Of a stretch of 64,000 bases of DNA, positions 21,307-31,565 are shown piece by piece. Positions within the stretch are counted from its first letter, which is position 1. The number at the start of each line of letters is the position of its first letter. A program made the translations under genes and the position numbers. This DNA comes from Pseudomonas mendocina (GTDB taxonomy: Bacteria; Pseudomonadota; Gammaproteobacteria; Pseudomonadales; Pseudomonadaceae): positions 3,534,001 through 3,598,000 of the forward strand of contig NZ_CP027657.1 in assembly GCF_003008615.1 (NCBI RefSeq), written 5' to 3'. The notes beneath the pieces were generated by a model. The model saw only the letters and a program-made list of their open reading frames with translations. It was not told the origin of the DNA and ran no database searches.

Positions 21307-21763
21307 TAACCTCTCTCCAAGAAATACTGCACCAGATAGGCTGGCCTATCGGCCGGCCGGGGCTATACCGCTGGGCTCAGGCATCTTGCCCGGCCGTGTG
21401 GGGAGGGTTAAGGCTCCTGTTTACGGACGCAAAGTCGTTCATTTTTTCGCCACACTCTTGTGAAGTTGTTAAAACCGTCTTTTTCACGCTCTTTTGGAGC
21501 GGTGAACCTCAAAAGCTCGTCTGCCTCGGCGTGCTTTTGCCCGTACATGCCATGCGAGCACGGCTGCAACTGGTTCTGCTATGGGCTAAAGCCGCTGGCC
21601 GGGAATGGCAGCGCGAAGTGGGCGACTCTCTGGGACGGGGCGATGGCGATGCATCGGCGAGATGGTGCAACCCGATCAGGAGGCGTCCTTATAATCGGGG
21701 GCGGATTATAACGGTGAATGCGGCGAAATTGATCGTCTGGTGTGACTTTTATTATTCCATCGG
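21307..21763. other. Intergenic region upstream of mqo, no gene assigned
   Basis: About 450 bases. Open frames here lack Pseudomonas-like codon use, ribosome-binding sites or recognisable domains. It must contain the mqo promoter, but I see no convincing -35/-10 pair. Confidence 0.5.
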
Positions 21764-21997
21764 TCAGGCTGCCAACGGCCGGGCGCTCTGTGCATGCTTG
21801 ACGACTGGTGTGGCGCGGGCTCCGGCGGGGAGGGGGTGGCCCAGCCAACTGATGCATGTCTCGCCGACTTCTACCCAGTTTCCGCTGCTCGGTTGCTCGC
21901 GTGAATGGCGCAGCGCGCAGCAGCGCTCCTGGGTGTCGAGCAGAACAAAATGCTTCATTGGCTGGCGCGCGTTGAACAGGCTGAGCAGGAAGAGCAT
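21764..21997 (-). CDS. Small hypothetical protein
   Basis: Protein of 77 aa starting MLFLLSLFNARQPMKHFVLL, with later segments DTQERCCALRHSREQP and GNWVEVGETCISWLGHPLP. An ACGGAG eight bases before the ATG supports this start; a second Met at residue 14 is an alternative. It has the look of a conserved small Pseudomonas protein, with a hydrophobic start and regular spacing of Cys and Trp, but I cannot name a family. Divergent from the YajG-type lipoprotein gene. Confidence 0.5.
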   Translation of the reverse strand: MLFLLSLFNARQPMKHFVLLDTQERCCALRHSREQPSSGNWVEVGETCISWLGHPLPAGARATPVVKHAQSARPLAA

Positions 21998-22168
21998 GGC
22001 GATGGCTCCGTAAATTGGCTGGCTCCCTTTATGGCGCAATTGGGTGACAGGGCCATGACAGGAACCGCCGCCTGGCTGGGCTTGTCGATAGAGGTATGGC
22101 TGTCGGCGACTGGCGCTGCTGGGTATACTGCTGGCCATTTCATGACATCCCCTTCGGAGAGATCGAGC

Positions 22169-22753
22169 ATGCTGCATCGTGCGTTGTTCGCCCTGCTTGC
22201 TGCTGCCAGCCTGACCTTGGCTGGCTGTGCCCACAGCCCTCAGCAACTCACCCCGCAACCCAAACTCACCAGCTCGCTGACGCCCGTTGGTCAGGGGCAG
22301 CCGGTGGTGGTGCGTGTCGTCGATGGTCGCTCTTCGCCCGTGCTTGGCACGCGCGGCGGCCTGTATCCGGAAACCAGCGCCATCAGCGTTAGCAGCGAGA
22401 GCGTGCTGCCGAAATTGCAGGCCGAGGCCGAGGCGGCTGTTCGTCTGCTCGGTTTTACGCCGTCGGCCAATGCCTACAATGCACCCCAGCTGACTATTAC
22501 CCTGGCTGACCTGAAGTACCAGTCGCCGAAAGAAGGGCTGTATGTGACTGAGGCGGATATTTCAGCCTCCATCCGTGCTGACGTGCAGGGTGGTAGCCGG
22601 CGCTATACCGGCCGCTATGGTGCGTCGCTGAATCAGCGCTTTGGTACCGCGCCCAATCAGCAGACCAACACCAAGCTGGTCAGTGATGTGCTCAGTGATG
22701 CGCTGACTCGCGCCTTCAAGGATCCGACCATCGGCCAGGTTCTGCTTCAGTAA
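22169..22753 (+). CDS. YajG-family lipoprotein
   Basis: Lipoprotein of 194 aa with signal peptide and lipobox LAGC (Cys20). The mature domain has VVRVVDGRSSPVLGTRGG and ADISASIRADVQGGSRRYTGRYGAS, matching the YajG/DUF4136-like envelope lipoprotein pattern. The ATG follows GGAGA at eight bases. A TATACT at about 22121 may be its -10. Function unknown. Confidence 0.82.
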   Translation: MLHRALFALLAAASLTLAGCAHSPQQLTPQPKLTSSLTPVGQGQPVVVRVVDGRSSPVLGTRGGLYPETSAISVSSESVLPKLQAEAEAAVRLLGFTPSANAYNAPQLTITLADLKYQSPKEGLYVTEADISASIRADVQGGSRRYTGRYGASLNQRFGTAPNQQTNTKLVSDVLSDALTRAFKDPTIGQVLLQ

Positions 22754-23123
22754 CGATCAGGGTGACTGCGCCCGGTGTTGCAGTCGCCCTTGAGGTTCTG
22801 AAGAGGCTGCTCACTTCTCTCTAGGTGGGAGTCTAGTGCTGCAGCCTCTGGTTTTCTCCTTCGCGCGCTAGAATCCACTCTTGATCCTAAGGGGTTCATG
22901 CGTTCTCCAGTCGTAGGGTGCGCTTTGCGCACCGCTTATCTGCGTATGCCTGGGCATCGCTGCTGAATGGTCGTTCCTTTGGTGTGCGCGGCGCACCCTA
23001 CAAAAGCCTGATCCGCCTTCCCTGGTTGGCATTTGAGGTTTTAGCGTGAGTGCCGGTTGTTCAAGGTCGATGCTGTTTCGCATGGTGGCTGCCAAGTTGT
23101 CGATGGCAGTTGACTGCACAAAC
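22754..23123. other. Intergenic region with repeats, no gene seen
   Basis: Between the YajG-type gene and the rpsT terminator. Apart from the inverted repeat pair at 22913-23001 I see nothing that can be supported. Confidence 0.6.
22913..23001. repeat. Inverted pair of GTAGGGTGCGC repeats
   Basis: The left unit (CGTAGGGTGCGCTTTGCGCACC) is itself a palindrome; the right unit reads GTGCGCGGCGCACCCTAC. Same family as 3268-3290 and 14568-14635. Confidence 0.7.
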
Positions 23124-23157
23124 AAAAATGCCCGCATCTTTCGATGCGGGCATTTTT
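23124..23157 (-). terminator. rpsT terminator
   Basis: Long perfect stem (AAAAATGCCCGCATC / GATGCGGGCATTTTT) with a four-base loop, 18 bases past the rpsT stop on the minus strand. Confidence 0.92.
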
Positions 23158-23175
23158 GGCAAGAACCTGTCGCGA

Positions 23176-23454
23176 TTAAGCGGCAGCAGCTTCGCCCAGC
23201 GCTTTGATGTGCGCGTTCAGGCGGCTCTTGTGACGAGCGGCTTTGTTCTTGTGGATGATGCCTTTGTCAGCCATGCGGTCGATGACCGGAACTGCTGCAG
23301 TGTAAGCGGTCTTGGCAAGCTCGAGATCCTTGGCAGCAATAGCCTTGACCACGTTCTTGATGTAGGTACGAACCATCGAGCGCAGGCTGGCGTTATGGCT
23401 ACGGCGCTTCTCAGCCTGTTTGGCGCGTTTTTTGGCAGAAGGTGAGTTGGCCAC
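23176..23454 (-). CDS. rpsT: 30S ribosomal protein S20
   Basis: Ribosomal protein of 92 aa, standard length, starting (M)[17 protein letters not shown]. The start is a GTG with GAGGAG seven bases upstream. A TTG two codons earlier is in frame but unlikely, since the mature protein is expected to begin ANSPSA. Divergent from murJ; it has a clear sigma-70 promoter and terminator. Confidence 0.98.
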   Translation of the reverse strand: MANSPSAKKRAKQAEKRRSHNASLRSMVRTYIKNVVKAIAAKDLELAKTAYTAAVPVIDRMADKGIIHKNKAARHKSRLNAHIKALGEAAAA

Positions 23455-23501
23455 CGTCAAGCTCCTCGAAAACTGGGGGGTTACGACAAATAAGGCCGCG
23501 A

Positions 23502-23530
23502 ATCATGCCGATCCATCTGCCTGCTGTCAA
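23502..23530 (-). promoter_or_regulatory. Sigma-70 promoter of rpsT
   Basis: On the minus strand, perfect -35 TTGACA (23525-23530), 17-base spacer, -10 CATGAT (23502-23507, 4 of 6). Located 48 bases before the GTG start. Confidence 0.75.
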
Positions 23531-23645
23531 GTCTGATGACGCTTTCCTGTGCTGGCCTGACCAGTGGTGGCTCGCTACACTCGTCGCCTTCGTTGGGCGG
23601 CGGATTGTCCGCTACTAAACCTCTTTATGGAAGCCGAAACACTCC

Positions 23646-25187
23646 ATGAATCTGCTCAAATCCCTGGCTGCCGTCAGTTCCCTGACCATGGTGTCTCGTG
23701 TGCTGGGGTTTGTGCGCGACACCATCATCGCCCGTACCTTCGGCGCTGGGGTGGCGTCGGACGCCTTCGTGGTGGCGTTCAAACTGCCCAACCTGCTACG
23801 TCGTATTTTCGCCGAAGGGGCTTTTTCCCAGGCCTTCGTGCCGATTCTGGCCGAATACAAAATGCAGCAGGGCGAGGAGGCCACGCGAACCTTTGTCGCC
23901 TATGTCTCCGGTTTGCTGACGCTGGTGCTGGCGTTGGTCACGGCCATAGGTGTACTTGCCGCGCCCTGGATCGTCTGGGCTACCGCGCCGGGGTTTGCCG
24001 CCGAGGCCGAGCGCTTCGAGCTGACGGTTGATCTGCTGCGCGTGACCTTCCCCTATATATTGCTGATATCCCTGTCATCGCTGGCTGGCGCCGTTCTCAA
24101 CACCTGGAACCGTTTCTCTGTGCCGGCGTTCGTGCCGACGTTGCTCAATGTCAGCATGATCGTTTTCGCGTTATTCCTGACGCCCTATTTCGACCCGCCG
24201 ATCATGGCGCTGGGCTGGGCTGTGCTGGTGGGCGGTCTGCTGCAATTGCTCTGGCAGCTGCCGCATTTGAGGAAAATCGGCATGCTGGTGCTGCCGCGCG
24301 TGAGTCTCGGAGATCTCGGAGTGTGGCGCGTGCTCAAGCAGATGGGGCCGGCGATTTTCGGCGTATCGGTCAGTCAGATTTCACTGATCATCAACACCAT
24401 CTTCGCGTCGTTTCTAGTCGCCGGTTCGGTGTCCTGGATGTACTACGCCGACCGCCTGATGGAACTGCCATCGGGTGTGCTTGGCGTGGCGCTGGGTACC
24501 ATCCTGCTGCCGGCGCTTTCCAAGACCTACGCGAGCAAGAACCGCGACGAGTACCGTCGCCTGCTCGACTGGGGGCTGCGCTTGTGCTTTCTGCTGGTGC
24601 TGCCCTGCACCCTGGCGTTGGCGATTCTCGCTGAACCGCTGGTGGTCTCGCTGTTCCAGTACGGCAAGTTCGGCGCAGAGGACGCGTTGATGACCCAACG
24701 TGCGCTGGTGGCTTACTCGGTCGGTCTGCTTGCATTGATTCTGATCAAGATTCTCGCTCCTGGCTTTTATGCCCAGCAGAACATCAAGACACCGGTGAAG
24801 ATCGCCGTGGTCAGCCTGTTGGCGACCCAGGCGATGAATGCCCTGTTCGTCTTCGGCCTGGATATGGCTCACGTCGGCCTGGCGTTGGCCATCAGTCTAG
24901 CGGCCTGTCTGAATGCGGGACTGCTTTACTGGCAACTGCGCCGCGCCGATATCTTCCAGCCCTTGCCGGGCTGGGGACTGTTCCTGTTCAAGCTGGCAGT
25001 CGCGGTGGCTGTGATGGTTGCTGCGTTGCTGGGGCTGCTGCAGCTCATGCCGGCCTGGGCGGAAGGGGAGATGCTCATGCGTCTGCTGCGTCTCGGTGCT
25101 CTGGTTGCGGTCGGGCTGGTCGCCTACTTCGGCATGCTGCTGATATTGGGATTCCGCCTGCGCGACTTTGCAAGGCGGGCATTGTAG
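23646..25187 (+). CDS. murJ: Lipid II flippase MurJ
   Basis: Polytopic inner-membrane protein of 513 aa with about 14 hydrophobic segments, moving lipid II across the membrane for peptidoglycan synthesis. The N-terminus ([20 protein letters not shown]) and the loop [20 protein letters not shown] are MurJ signatures. It lies between rpsT (divergent) and ribF (same strand), as in other Pseudomonas. Confidence 0.97.
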   Translation: MNLLKSLAAVSSLTMVSRVLGFVRDTIIARTFGAGVASDAFVVAFKLPNLLRRIFAEGAFSQAFVPILAEYKMQQGEEATRTFVAYVSGLLTLVLALVTAIGVLAAPWIVWATAPGFAAEAERFELTVDLLRVTFPYILLISLSSLAGAVLNTWNRFSVPAFVPTLLNVSMIVFALFLTPYFDPPIMALGWAVLVGGLLQLLWQLPHLRKIGMLVLPRVSLGDLGVWRVLKQMGPAIFGVSVSQISLIINTIFASFLVAGSVSWMYYADRLMELPSGVLGVALGTILLPALSKTYASKNRDEYRRLLDWGLRLCFLLVLPCTLALAILAEPLVVSLFQYGKFGAEDALMTQRALVAYSVGLLALILIKILAPGFYAQQNIKTPVKIAVVSLLATQAMNALFVFGLDMAHVGLALAISLAACLNAGLLYWQLRRADIFQPLPGWGLFLFKLAVAVAVMVAALLGLLQLMPAWAEGEMLMRLLRLGALVAVGLVAYFGMLLILGFRLRDFARRAL

Positions 25188-25320
25188 CCATTGCAGGGCG
25201 CCATCAGGCCGCTGCAGGAGCGGTGTGTACGGCGCTACCTGCGATTCCAGGCATCGCGATGCCTGTTGTGCATGGCGTGCTGTGCGTATAATCGGCCACT
25301 TTGTGAACAAGAAGCGTGCT

Positions 25321-26271
25321 ATGCAGCTGGTTCGAGGTCTTCATAACCTGCAGCCCCAGTCGCGGGGCTGTGTGGTCACCATCGGTAATTTCGACGGCGT
25401 TCATCGTGGGCACCAGGCCATCCTGGCGCGTTTGCGTGAGCGTGCCGCGGAATTGGCCGTGCCGAGTTGCGTGGTGATCTTCGAACCGCAGCCGCGTGAA
25501 TTCTTCGGTCCGGACACCGCCCCGGCGCGCCTGACCCGTCTGCGCGACAAGCTCGCCCTGCTGGCGGCCGAAGGCGTCGACATGGTGCTGTGCCTGGCGT
25601 TCAACCGTCGTTTGCGCGAGCTCTCGGCAGCCGAATTCGTGCAGCGTGTGCTGGTCGATGGTCTCAAGGTGAAGGATCTGGAGATTGGCGACGATTTCCG
25701 CTTCGGTTGCGACCGCGCCGGGGATTTCGAATTTCTCAAGGCTGCGGGCCAGCGTTACGGTTTCAGCGTCGACGCCTCGACCACCGTCGAAGTGCGTGGC
25801 GGCCGGGTCAGCAGCACCCGTGTGCGCCAGGCTCTGGCCGATGGCGATTTCGACCTGGCCGAAGCCTTGCTCGGCCGACCGTTCCGTATTGCCGGGAGGG
25901 TGCTGCACGGACAGAAACTCGGTCGCCAGCTCGATGCCCCTACGGCCAATATCCAGCTCAAGCGGCGCAAGGTACCGCTGACTGGCGTCTATCTGGTGAG
26001 CTGTGAAATCGATGGTGTCATTCAACCGGGCGTCGCCAATATCGGCGTGCGCCCCAGCGTTGCCGGTGACGGCCGCGCCCATCTGGAAGTGCACCTTCTG
26101 GACTTTGCCGGCGATCTGTATGGCCGGCGTCTCTCGGTGGCATTCCACCACAAGCTGCGTGATGAGCAGCGTTTCGCCTCGCTGGAGGCCTTGAAGGCGG
26201 CGATTGCCGCCGATATTGCCGCTGCCCGTAATTATTGGCAGAGCCACCCGCTGATGAAGAGCCCGACATGA
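25321..26271 (+). CDS. ribF: Bifunctional riboflavin kinase / FAD synthetase
   Basis: Makes FMN and then FAD from riboflavin. Protein of 316 aa. The N-terminal FAD-synthetase domain has [10 protein letters not shown] (22-31) and SSTRVRQAL. The C-terminal riboflavin-kinase domain begins near [20 protein letters not shown] and includes [10 protein letters not shown]. The ATG was chosen by family start. A TATAAT at 25287-25292 is a likely -10 just upstream. The stop overlaps the ileS start by four bases (ATGA). Confidence 0.97.
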   Translation: MQLVRGLHNLQPQSRGCVVTIGNFDGVHRGHQAILARLRERAAELAVPSCVVIFEPQPREFFGPDTAPARLTRLRDKLALLAAEGVDMVLCLAFNRRLRELSAAEFVQRVLVDGLKVKDLEIGDDFRFGCDRAGDFEFLKAAGQRYGFSVDASTTVEVRGGRVSSTRVRQALADGDFDLAEALLGRPFRIAGRVLHGQKLGRQLDAPTANIQLKRRKVPLTGVYLVSCEIDGVIQPGVANIGVRPSVAGDGRAHLEVHLLDFAGDLYGRRLSVAFHHKLRDEQRFASLEALKAAIAADIAAARNYWQSHPLMKSPT

Positions 26272-29102
26272 CCGACTACAAAGCCACGCTGAACCTGCCC
26301 GACACCCCCTTCCCGATGAAGGCTGGCCTGCCGCAACGCGAGCCGCAGACCCTGCAGCGCTGGATTGATATTGGTCTATACGAAAAACTGCGCAAGGCTG
26401 GCGAAGGCCGCCCGAAATTTGTGCTGCACGACGGCCCACCCTATGCCAACGGCAGCATCCACATCGGTCACGCGCTGAACAAGATCCTCAAGGACATCAT
26501 CACCCGTTCCAAGACCATGGCCGGCTTCGATGCGCCGTACGTGCCGGGCTGGGATTGCCACGGCCTGCCGATCGAGCACAAGGTCGAGACCACCTTCGGC
26601 AAGAACCAGCCGGCTGACCTGACCCGCGAGCGCTGCCGCACCTATGCGGCCGAGCAGGTTGAGGAGCAGAAAGCCAACTTCATCCGCCTGGGTGTGCTGG
26701 GTGACTGGAACAACCCGTACCTGACCATGAACTTTGCCAACGAGGCCGGTGAAATCCGCGCCCTGGCGGAAATGGTCAAGAACGGCTTCGTGTTCAAGGG
26801 CCTCAAACCGGTCAACTTCTGCTTCGACTGCGGTTCGGCACTGGCTGAGGCTGAAGTCGAGTATCAGGACAAGAAGTCCGAAGCCATCGACGTGGCCTTC
26901 CCGGTCGAAGATGCCGACAAACTGGCCGCCGCTTTTGGCCTGTCCAGCCTGAGCAAACCGACCGCCATCGTCATCTGGACCACCACGCCCTGGACCATTC
27001 CGGCCAACCAGGCTTTGAACGTGCACCCGGAGTTTACCTACGCTCTGGTGGATGTCGGCGACCGTGTGCTGCTGCTGGCCGAGGAAATGGTCGAGAGCTG
27101 CCTGCAACGCTATGGCTTGCAGGGCGACGTGATCGCCACTGCGCCTGGCGCGGCGCTGGAGCTGATCAACTTCCGCCACCCGTTCTACGAGCGTCTGTCG
27201 CCGCTGTACCTGGCCGAGTACGTCGAACTGGGCGCCGGTACCGGTATCGTTCACTCGGCACCTGCCTATGGTGAAGACGACTTCCACAGTTGCAAGCGCT
27301 ACGGCATGAGCAACGACGAGATCCTCAATCCGGTGCAGAGCAACGGTGTGTACGTCGAGTCGCTGCCGTTCTTCGGCGGCCAGTTCATCTGGAAGGCCAA
27401 CCCGGCCATCATCGCCAAGCTCGAGGAAGTCGGTGCACTGCTCAAGCACACCACTATCAGCCACAGCTACATGCACTGCTGGCGCCACAAGACGCCGCTG
27501 ATCTACCGCGCCACCGCGCAGTGGTTCGTCGGCATGGATACTAAACCCAAGGAGGGCGGCACCCTGCGTGAGCGCTCCCTGGCGGCCATCGAAGAAACCA
27601 AGTTCGTCCCGGCCTGGGGCCAGGCACGCCTGCACAGCATGATTGCCGGTCGCCCGGACTGGTGCATCTCGCGTCAGCGCAACTGGGGTGTGCCGATTCC
27701 GTTCTTCACCCACAAGGAAAGCGGCGAGCTGCACCCGCGTACCGTGGAGCTGATGGAAGAAGTCGCCAAGCGCGTCGAGCAGCAAGGCATCGAGGCCTGG
27801 TTCAAGCTGGACGCCGCCGAGCTGCTGGGCGCCGAGGCTGATCAGTACGACAAGAGCCGCGACACCCTGGATGTATGGTTCGACTCCGGTACCACTCACT
27901 GGCACGTGCTGCGTGGCTCCCACGCCGAGCTGGCGCATGCCAGCGGCCCGGCTGCCGACCTGTATCTGGAAGGCTCAGACCAGCATCGTGGTTGGTTCCA
28001 TTCCTCGTTGCTGACCGGCTGCGCCATCGACGGCCACGCGCCGTACAAGGAACTGCTGACTCACGGCTTCACCGTCGATGAGCAGGGGCGCAAGCAGTCG
28101 AAATCGCTCGGTAACGTGGTCGCGCCGCAGAAGGTCATCGACAGTCTCGGCGCCGATATCCTGCGCCTGTGGGTCGCATCCACCGACTACTCCGGTGAGA
28201 TGGCGGTTTCCGATCAGATCCTGCAGCGCAGTGCCGATGCTTACCGGCGTATCCGCAACACTGCGCGCTTCATGCTGGCCAACCTCAATGGTTTCGATCC
28301 GGCCAAGGATTTGCTGCCCGCCGAGCAGATGCTCGATCTGGATCGTTGGGCTGTCGACGCCACCGCGCGTTTGCAGGACGAACTGACCGAGGCCTACTCC
28401 GAGTACCGTTTCTGGAACGTCTACTCGAAGGTGCACAACTTCTGCGTGCAGGAGCTGGGCGGCTTCTACCTGGACATCATCAAGGATCGTCAGTACACCA
28501 CCGCTGCTGACAGCGTGGCGCGTCGCTCCTGCCAGAGCGCGCTGTACCACATCAGCGAGGCACTGGTGCGCTGGATCGCGCCAATCCTGGCTTTCACCGC
28601 CGAGGAAATCTGGCAGTTCCTGCCGGGCGAGCGTGACGAGTCGGTGATGCTGAGCACTTGGTATCAAGGGCTGGATCGTCTGCCGGAAGGCTTCGAGCTG
28701 GATCGTGCCTACTGGGATCGCGTCATGGCGGTCAAGGCGGCAGTGAACAAGGAACTGGAGAACCTGCGCACGGCCAAGGCCATCGGGGCCAGCCTGCAGG
28801 CTGAGGTGACCCTGTTCTGCGACGACGCCAAGCAGGCTGACCTGGCCAAGCTTGGCGACGAGCTGCGTTTTGCCTTGATCACCTCGGCTGCGCAGACCGC
28901 GCCGCTGGCCGATGCACCGGCTGACGCAGTGGTGACCGAAGTCGAAGGTCTGAAGCTGAAGATCCTCAAGTCTGCCCACGCCAAGTGTGGTCGCTGCTGG
29001 CACTTCCGCGCCGATGTCGGCAGTCATGCCGCTCATCCGGATCTGTGCGAGCGCTGCGTCAGCAATATTGAAGGTGTAGGCGAGGTTCGCAAGCATGCCT
29101 GA
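26268..29102 (+). CDS. ileS: Isoleucyl-tRNA synthetase
   Basis: Class I aminoacyl-tRNA synthetase of 944 aa. HIGH is at residues 65-68; the KMSKS loop appears as KQSKSLGN. An editing domain lies between, and the C-terminal zinc finger has CGRCWHF and CERCVSN. Translationally coupled to ribF by ATGA; its end overlaps lspA by eight bases. Confidence 0.99.
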   Translation: MTDYKATLNLPDTPFPMKAGLPQREPQTLQRWIDIGLYEKLRKAGEGRPKFVLHDGPPYANGSIHIGHALNKILKDIITRSKTMAGFDAPYVPGWDCHGLPIEHKVETTFGKNQPADLTRERCRTYAAEQVEEQKANFIRLGVLGDWNNPYLTMNFANEAGEIRALAEMVKNGFVFKGLKPVNFCFDCGSALAEAEVEYQDKKSEAIDVAFPVEDADKLAAAFGLSSLSKPTAIVIWTTTPWTIPANQALNVHPEFTYALVDVGDRVLLLAEEMVESCLQRYGLQGDVIATAPGAALELINFRHPFYERLSPLYLAEYVELGAGTGIVHSAPAYGEDDFHSCKRYGMSNDEILNPVQSNGVYVESLPFFGGQFIWKANPAIIAKLEEVGALLKHTTISHSYMHCWRHKTPLIYRATAQWFVGMDTKPKEGGTLRERSLAAIEETKFVPAWGQARLHSMIAGRPDWCISRQRNWGVPIPFFTHKESGELHPRTVELMEEVAKRVEQQGIEAWFKLDAAELLGAEADQYDKSRDTLDVWFDSGTTHWHVLRGSHAELAHASGPAADLYLEGSDQHRGWFHSSLLTGCAIDGHAPYKELLTHGFTVDEQGRKQSKSLGNVVAPQKVIDSLGADILRLWVASTDYSGEMAVSDQILQRSADAYRRIRNTARFMLANLNGFDPAKDLLPAEQMLDLDRWAVDATARLQDELTEAYSEYRFWNVYSKVHNFCVQELGGFYLDIIKDRQYTTAADSVARRSCQSALYHISEALVRWIAPILAFTAEEIWQFLPGERDESVMLSTWYQGLDRLPEGFELDRAYWDRVMAVKAAVNKELENLRTAKAIGASLQAEVTLFCDDAKQADLAKLGDELRFALITSAAQTAPLADAPADAVVTEVEGLKLKILKSAHAKCGRCWHFRADVGSHAAHPDLCERCVSNIEGVGEVRKHA

Positions 29103-29604
29103 GTCCTCGCGTTTCGGGCATCTGCCCTGGCTGTTGCTGAGTGTGCTGATCCTGGTCGTCGATCGTGTGACCAAGGATTTCTTCGAAGGCAGCCTGAACA
29201 TGTACCAGCGAATTCAGGTCATCCCTGACTATTTCGACTGGACGCTGGCCTACAACACCGGCGCAGCATTCAGCTTCCTGGCTGATGCCGATGGCTGGCA
29301 GCGCTGGTTCTTCGCCGCCATCGCCATCGTCGTCAGTGTCGTGCTGGTCGTCTGGCTCAAGCGCCTCAAGCGTCACGAGACCCTGTTGGCGGTAGCGCTG
29401 GCGATGGTGCTTGGCGGTGCCTTGGGTAACCTCTACGACCGCGTGGTGCTCGGCCATGTGGTCGACTTCATTCTGGTGCACTGGCAGAACCGCTGGTACT
29501 TCCCGGCGTTCAACCTGGCCGACACCTTCATCACCATCGGCGCCATCCTACTGGCACTGGATATGTTCAAGAGCGACAAGTCCGCGAAGGAGGCTACGCA
29601 ATGA
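29095..29604 (+). CDS. lspA: Lipoprotein signal peptidase
   Basis: Aspartyl protease of the inner membrane that removes lipoprotein signal peptides. Protein of 169 aa with four hydrophobic segments. Conserved motifs are [14 protein letters not shown], the catalytic Asp of GHVVDFI and the second catalytic Asp of [10 protein letters not shown]. It overlaps ileS at its start and fkpB at its end (ATGA), a compact operon. Confidence 0.98.
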   Translation: MPESSRFGHLPWLLLSVLILVVDRVTKDFFEGSLNMYQRIQVIPDYFDWTLAYNTGAAFSFLADADGWQRWFFAAIAIVVSVVLVVWLKRLKRHETLLAVALAMVLGGALGNLYDRVVLGHVVDFILVHWQNRWYFPAFNLADTFITIGAILLALDMFKSDKSAKEATQ

Positions 29605-30038
29605 CAGACGTACGCATCGGCCCGGACAGGGAAGTGACCCTGCATTTCGCCCTCAAGCTGGAAAGCGGCGATGTGGTCGACAGCACCTTCGACAAGCAGC
29701 CGGCCACCTTCAAGGTTGGCGATGGCAACCTGTTGCCCGGTTTCGAGCAGGCCCTGTATGGCTTCAAGGCTGGCGACAAGCGTAATGTGCAAGTTCAACC
29801 AGAACAGGGGTTCGGCCAGCCGAATCCGCAGAATGTGCAGATCATGCCGCGCAGCCAGTTCGAGGGTATGGAGCTTTCCGAGGGGCTGCTGGTGATTTTC
29901 AACGATGCGGCCAACACCGAGCTACCTGGTGTGGTCAAAGCATTCGATGACAATCAGGTCACCATCGACTTCAACCACCCGCTAGCCGGCAAGGTGCTGG
30001 ACTTCGAAGTGGAGATCATCGAGGTCAAGGCGCTCTAG
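29601..30038 (+). CDS. fkpB: FKBP-type peptidyl-prolyl isomerase (SlpA-like)
   Basis: Protein of 145 aa of the SlpA/FkpB class: an FKBP barrel (VTLHFALKLESGDVVDSTFD; LLPGFEQALYGFKAGD) with an inserted chaperone flap around QPEQGFGQPNPQNVQ. It starts inside the lspA stop (ATGA). The usual partner is ispH downstream, here after a REP element. Confidence 0.95.
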   Translation: MTDVRIGPDREVTLHFALKLESGDVVDSTFDKQPATFKVGDGNLLPGFEQALYGFKAGDKRNVQVQPEQGFGQPNPQNVQIMPRSQFEGMELSEGLLVIFNDAANTELPGVVKAFDDNQVTIDFNHPLAGKVLDFEVEIIEVKAL

Positions 30039-30052
30039 TCAGCAGCACCTGC

Positions 30053-30083
30053 CCTGTGGGAGCGGTTTTAGCCGCGAAACCCT
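30053..30083. repeat. REP element between fkpB and ispH
   Basis: TGGGAGCGGTTTTAGCCGCGAAA, a diverged copy of the REP type at 4893. Confidence 0.75.
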
Positions 30084-30176
30084 TGTTGTGACCTGCACGT
30101 ATTGCGCGCAGGCTATGACTTTCGGGATCGCTCAGTCGACTTGTTCCGATCCCCTGATTACACCGAGACGCCTTGC

Positions 30177-31121
30177 ATGCATATCAAACTCGCCAATCCC
30201 CGCGGCTTCTGTGCCGGTGTAGACCGCGCCATCGAGATCGTTAACCGCGCCCTGGAAGTGTTCGGCCCACCGATCTATGTGCGTCATGAAGTGGTGCACA
30301 ACAAATTCGTGGTCGAAGACCTACGTGCCCGTGGTGCTGTATTCGTCGAAGAACTGGATCAGGTGCCGGATGATGTCATCGTGATCTTCAGTGCCCATGG
30401 TGTCTCCAAAGCCGTGCGCGATGAAGCCGCTCGTCGCGGCCTGAAGGTCTTCGACGCCACCTGCCCGCTGGTGACCAAGGTGCACATGGAAGTGGTGCGC
30501 TACAGCCGCGAGGGGCGTGAGTGCATCCTCATCGGTCACGAAGGCCACCCGGAAGTCGAAGGCACCATGGGGCAGTATGACGCCAGCAATGGTGGTGATA
30601 TCTACCTCGTCGAAGACGAGGCGGACGTTGCCGAACTGCAGGTGCGCAACCCAGAGAAGCTGGCGTTCGTCACTCAGACAACCTTGTCGATGGATGACAC
30701 CAGCAAGGTGATCGACGCCCTACGCGCCAAGTTTCCCGCCATTGGCGGTCCGCGCAAGGACGATATCTGCTACGCCACGCAGAACCGCCAGGATGCGGTC
30801 AAGCAACTGGCCAGCGAGTGCGACGTGCTGCTGGTCGTTGGCAGTCCCAACAGCTCCAACTCCAACCGCTTGCGCGAGCTGGCTGAGCGCATGGGCACTC
30901 CGGCCTATCTGATCGATGGCGCCGAAGACCTTGAGGCTGAATGGTTCGAAGGGGTGGGCGGCGTTGGAATCACCGCGGGCGCATCTGCCCCTGAAGTACT
31001 GGTGCGTGGGGTGGTCGATCAACTGCGTGCTTGGGGGGCGGTGGGGGAGAGCGAGTTGGATGGACGGCCGGAGAACATTACATTTTCGATGCCGAAAGAA
31101 TTAAGAGTGAAGCACGTTTAA
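30177..31121 (+). CDS. ispH: 4-hydroxy-3-methylbut-2-enyl diphosphate reductase
   Basis: Last enzyme of the MEP isoprenoid pathway, making IPP and DMAPP. Iron-sulfur protein of 314 aa with the three cluster cysteines visible: Cys12 (GFCAGVDRA), Cys96 (DATCPLVTK) and Cys198 (DDICYATQ). The start is the family ATG giving [10 protein letters not shown]. Last of the ileS-lspA-fkpB-ispH set and convergent with the pilus genes. Confidence 0.98.
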   Translation: MHIKLANPRGFCAGVDRAIEIVNRALEVFGPPIYVRHEVVHNKFVVEDLRARGAVFVEELDQVPDDVIVIFSAHGVSKAVRDEAARRGLKVFDATCPLVTKVHMEVVRYSREGRECILIGHEGHPEVEGTMGQYDASNGGDIYLVEDEADVAELQVRNPEKLAFVTQTTLSMDDTSKVIDALRAKFPAIGGPRKDDICYATQNRQDAVKQLASECDVLLVVGSPNSSNSNRLRELAERMGTPAYLIDGAEDLEAEWFEGVGGVGITAGASAPEVLVRGVVDQLRAWGAVGESELDGRPENITFSMPKELRVKHV

Positions 31122-31143
31122 CGCCCCCTCATTCTAGGAAAGA

Positions 31144-31167
31144 GAAAGCCGGCTGTAGCCGGCTTTC
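31144..31167. terminator. Hairpin between ispH and pilE
   Basis: 11-base stem GAAAGCCGGCT / AGCCGGCTTTC with a tight loop. T runs are weak on both sides, but it sits between the convergent ends. Confidence 0.6.
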
Positions 31168-31187
31168 ACTTCTATTATCGCTTTATC

Positions 31188-31556
31188 TCACCAGTTACAT
31201 TGCCCTGCTAGACTCCCACCTCTCACATTTGCGGCAGTCAGAGTCAATGTGCCGGCTGCAAGCCTGCCAGTCGCTGTGGCAGTTAGGGTATAAGCAGTCG
31301 CAGTAATGTTACCCACTGCAATTGAGAACTCGCTCGTATTCTGTGGTAGGGCGTTGAATCCAACGTAACTGCCTGCGTTCTGTGCTCGTCGTCGCTCGGC
31401 ATTTGCCGCTGCCTGCATAATTAGCGATTTCCCATCTTCGCAGGCCGCTCGATCAAGATACGCTGTGTAACTTGGTATTGCGATCGCTGCGAGAATGGCA
31501 ATGATCACTACAACGATCATCACCTCAATCAGTGTAAAGCCTTGTTGTTGTCTCAT
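31188..31556 (-). CDS. pilE: Type IV minor pilin PilE
   Basis: Prepilin of 122 aa. The class III signal is MRQQQG cleaved before FTLIEVMIVVVIIAILA, with Phe+1 and Glu+5. Two cysteines (CEDGK and the C-terminal GQCNW) are placed like the D-loop pair of pilins. In P. aeruginosa PilE is one of the core minor pilins that prime pilus assembly. It begins only 9 bases after pilY1, with no pilY2 between. Confidence 0.9.
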   Translation of the reverse strand: MRQQQGFTLIEVMIVVVIIAILAAIAIPSYTAYLDRAACEDGKSLIMQAAANAERRRAQNAGSYVGFNALPQNTSEFSIAVGNITATAYTLTATATGRLAAGTLTLTAANVRGGSLAGQCNW

Positions 31557-31565
31557 TATCCGTCC

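Noticed and set aside
21396..22013. 205-codon plus-strand frame upstream of the YajG-type gene
   Set aside because: Odd composition, no ribosome-binding site, spans promoter regions and overlaps a better minus-strand small gene.
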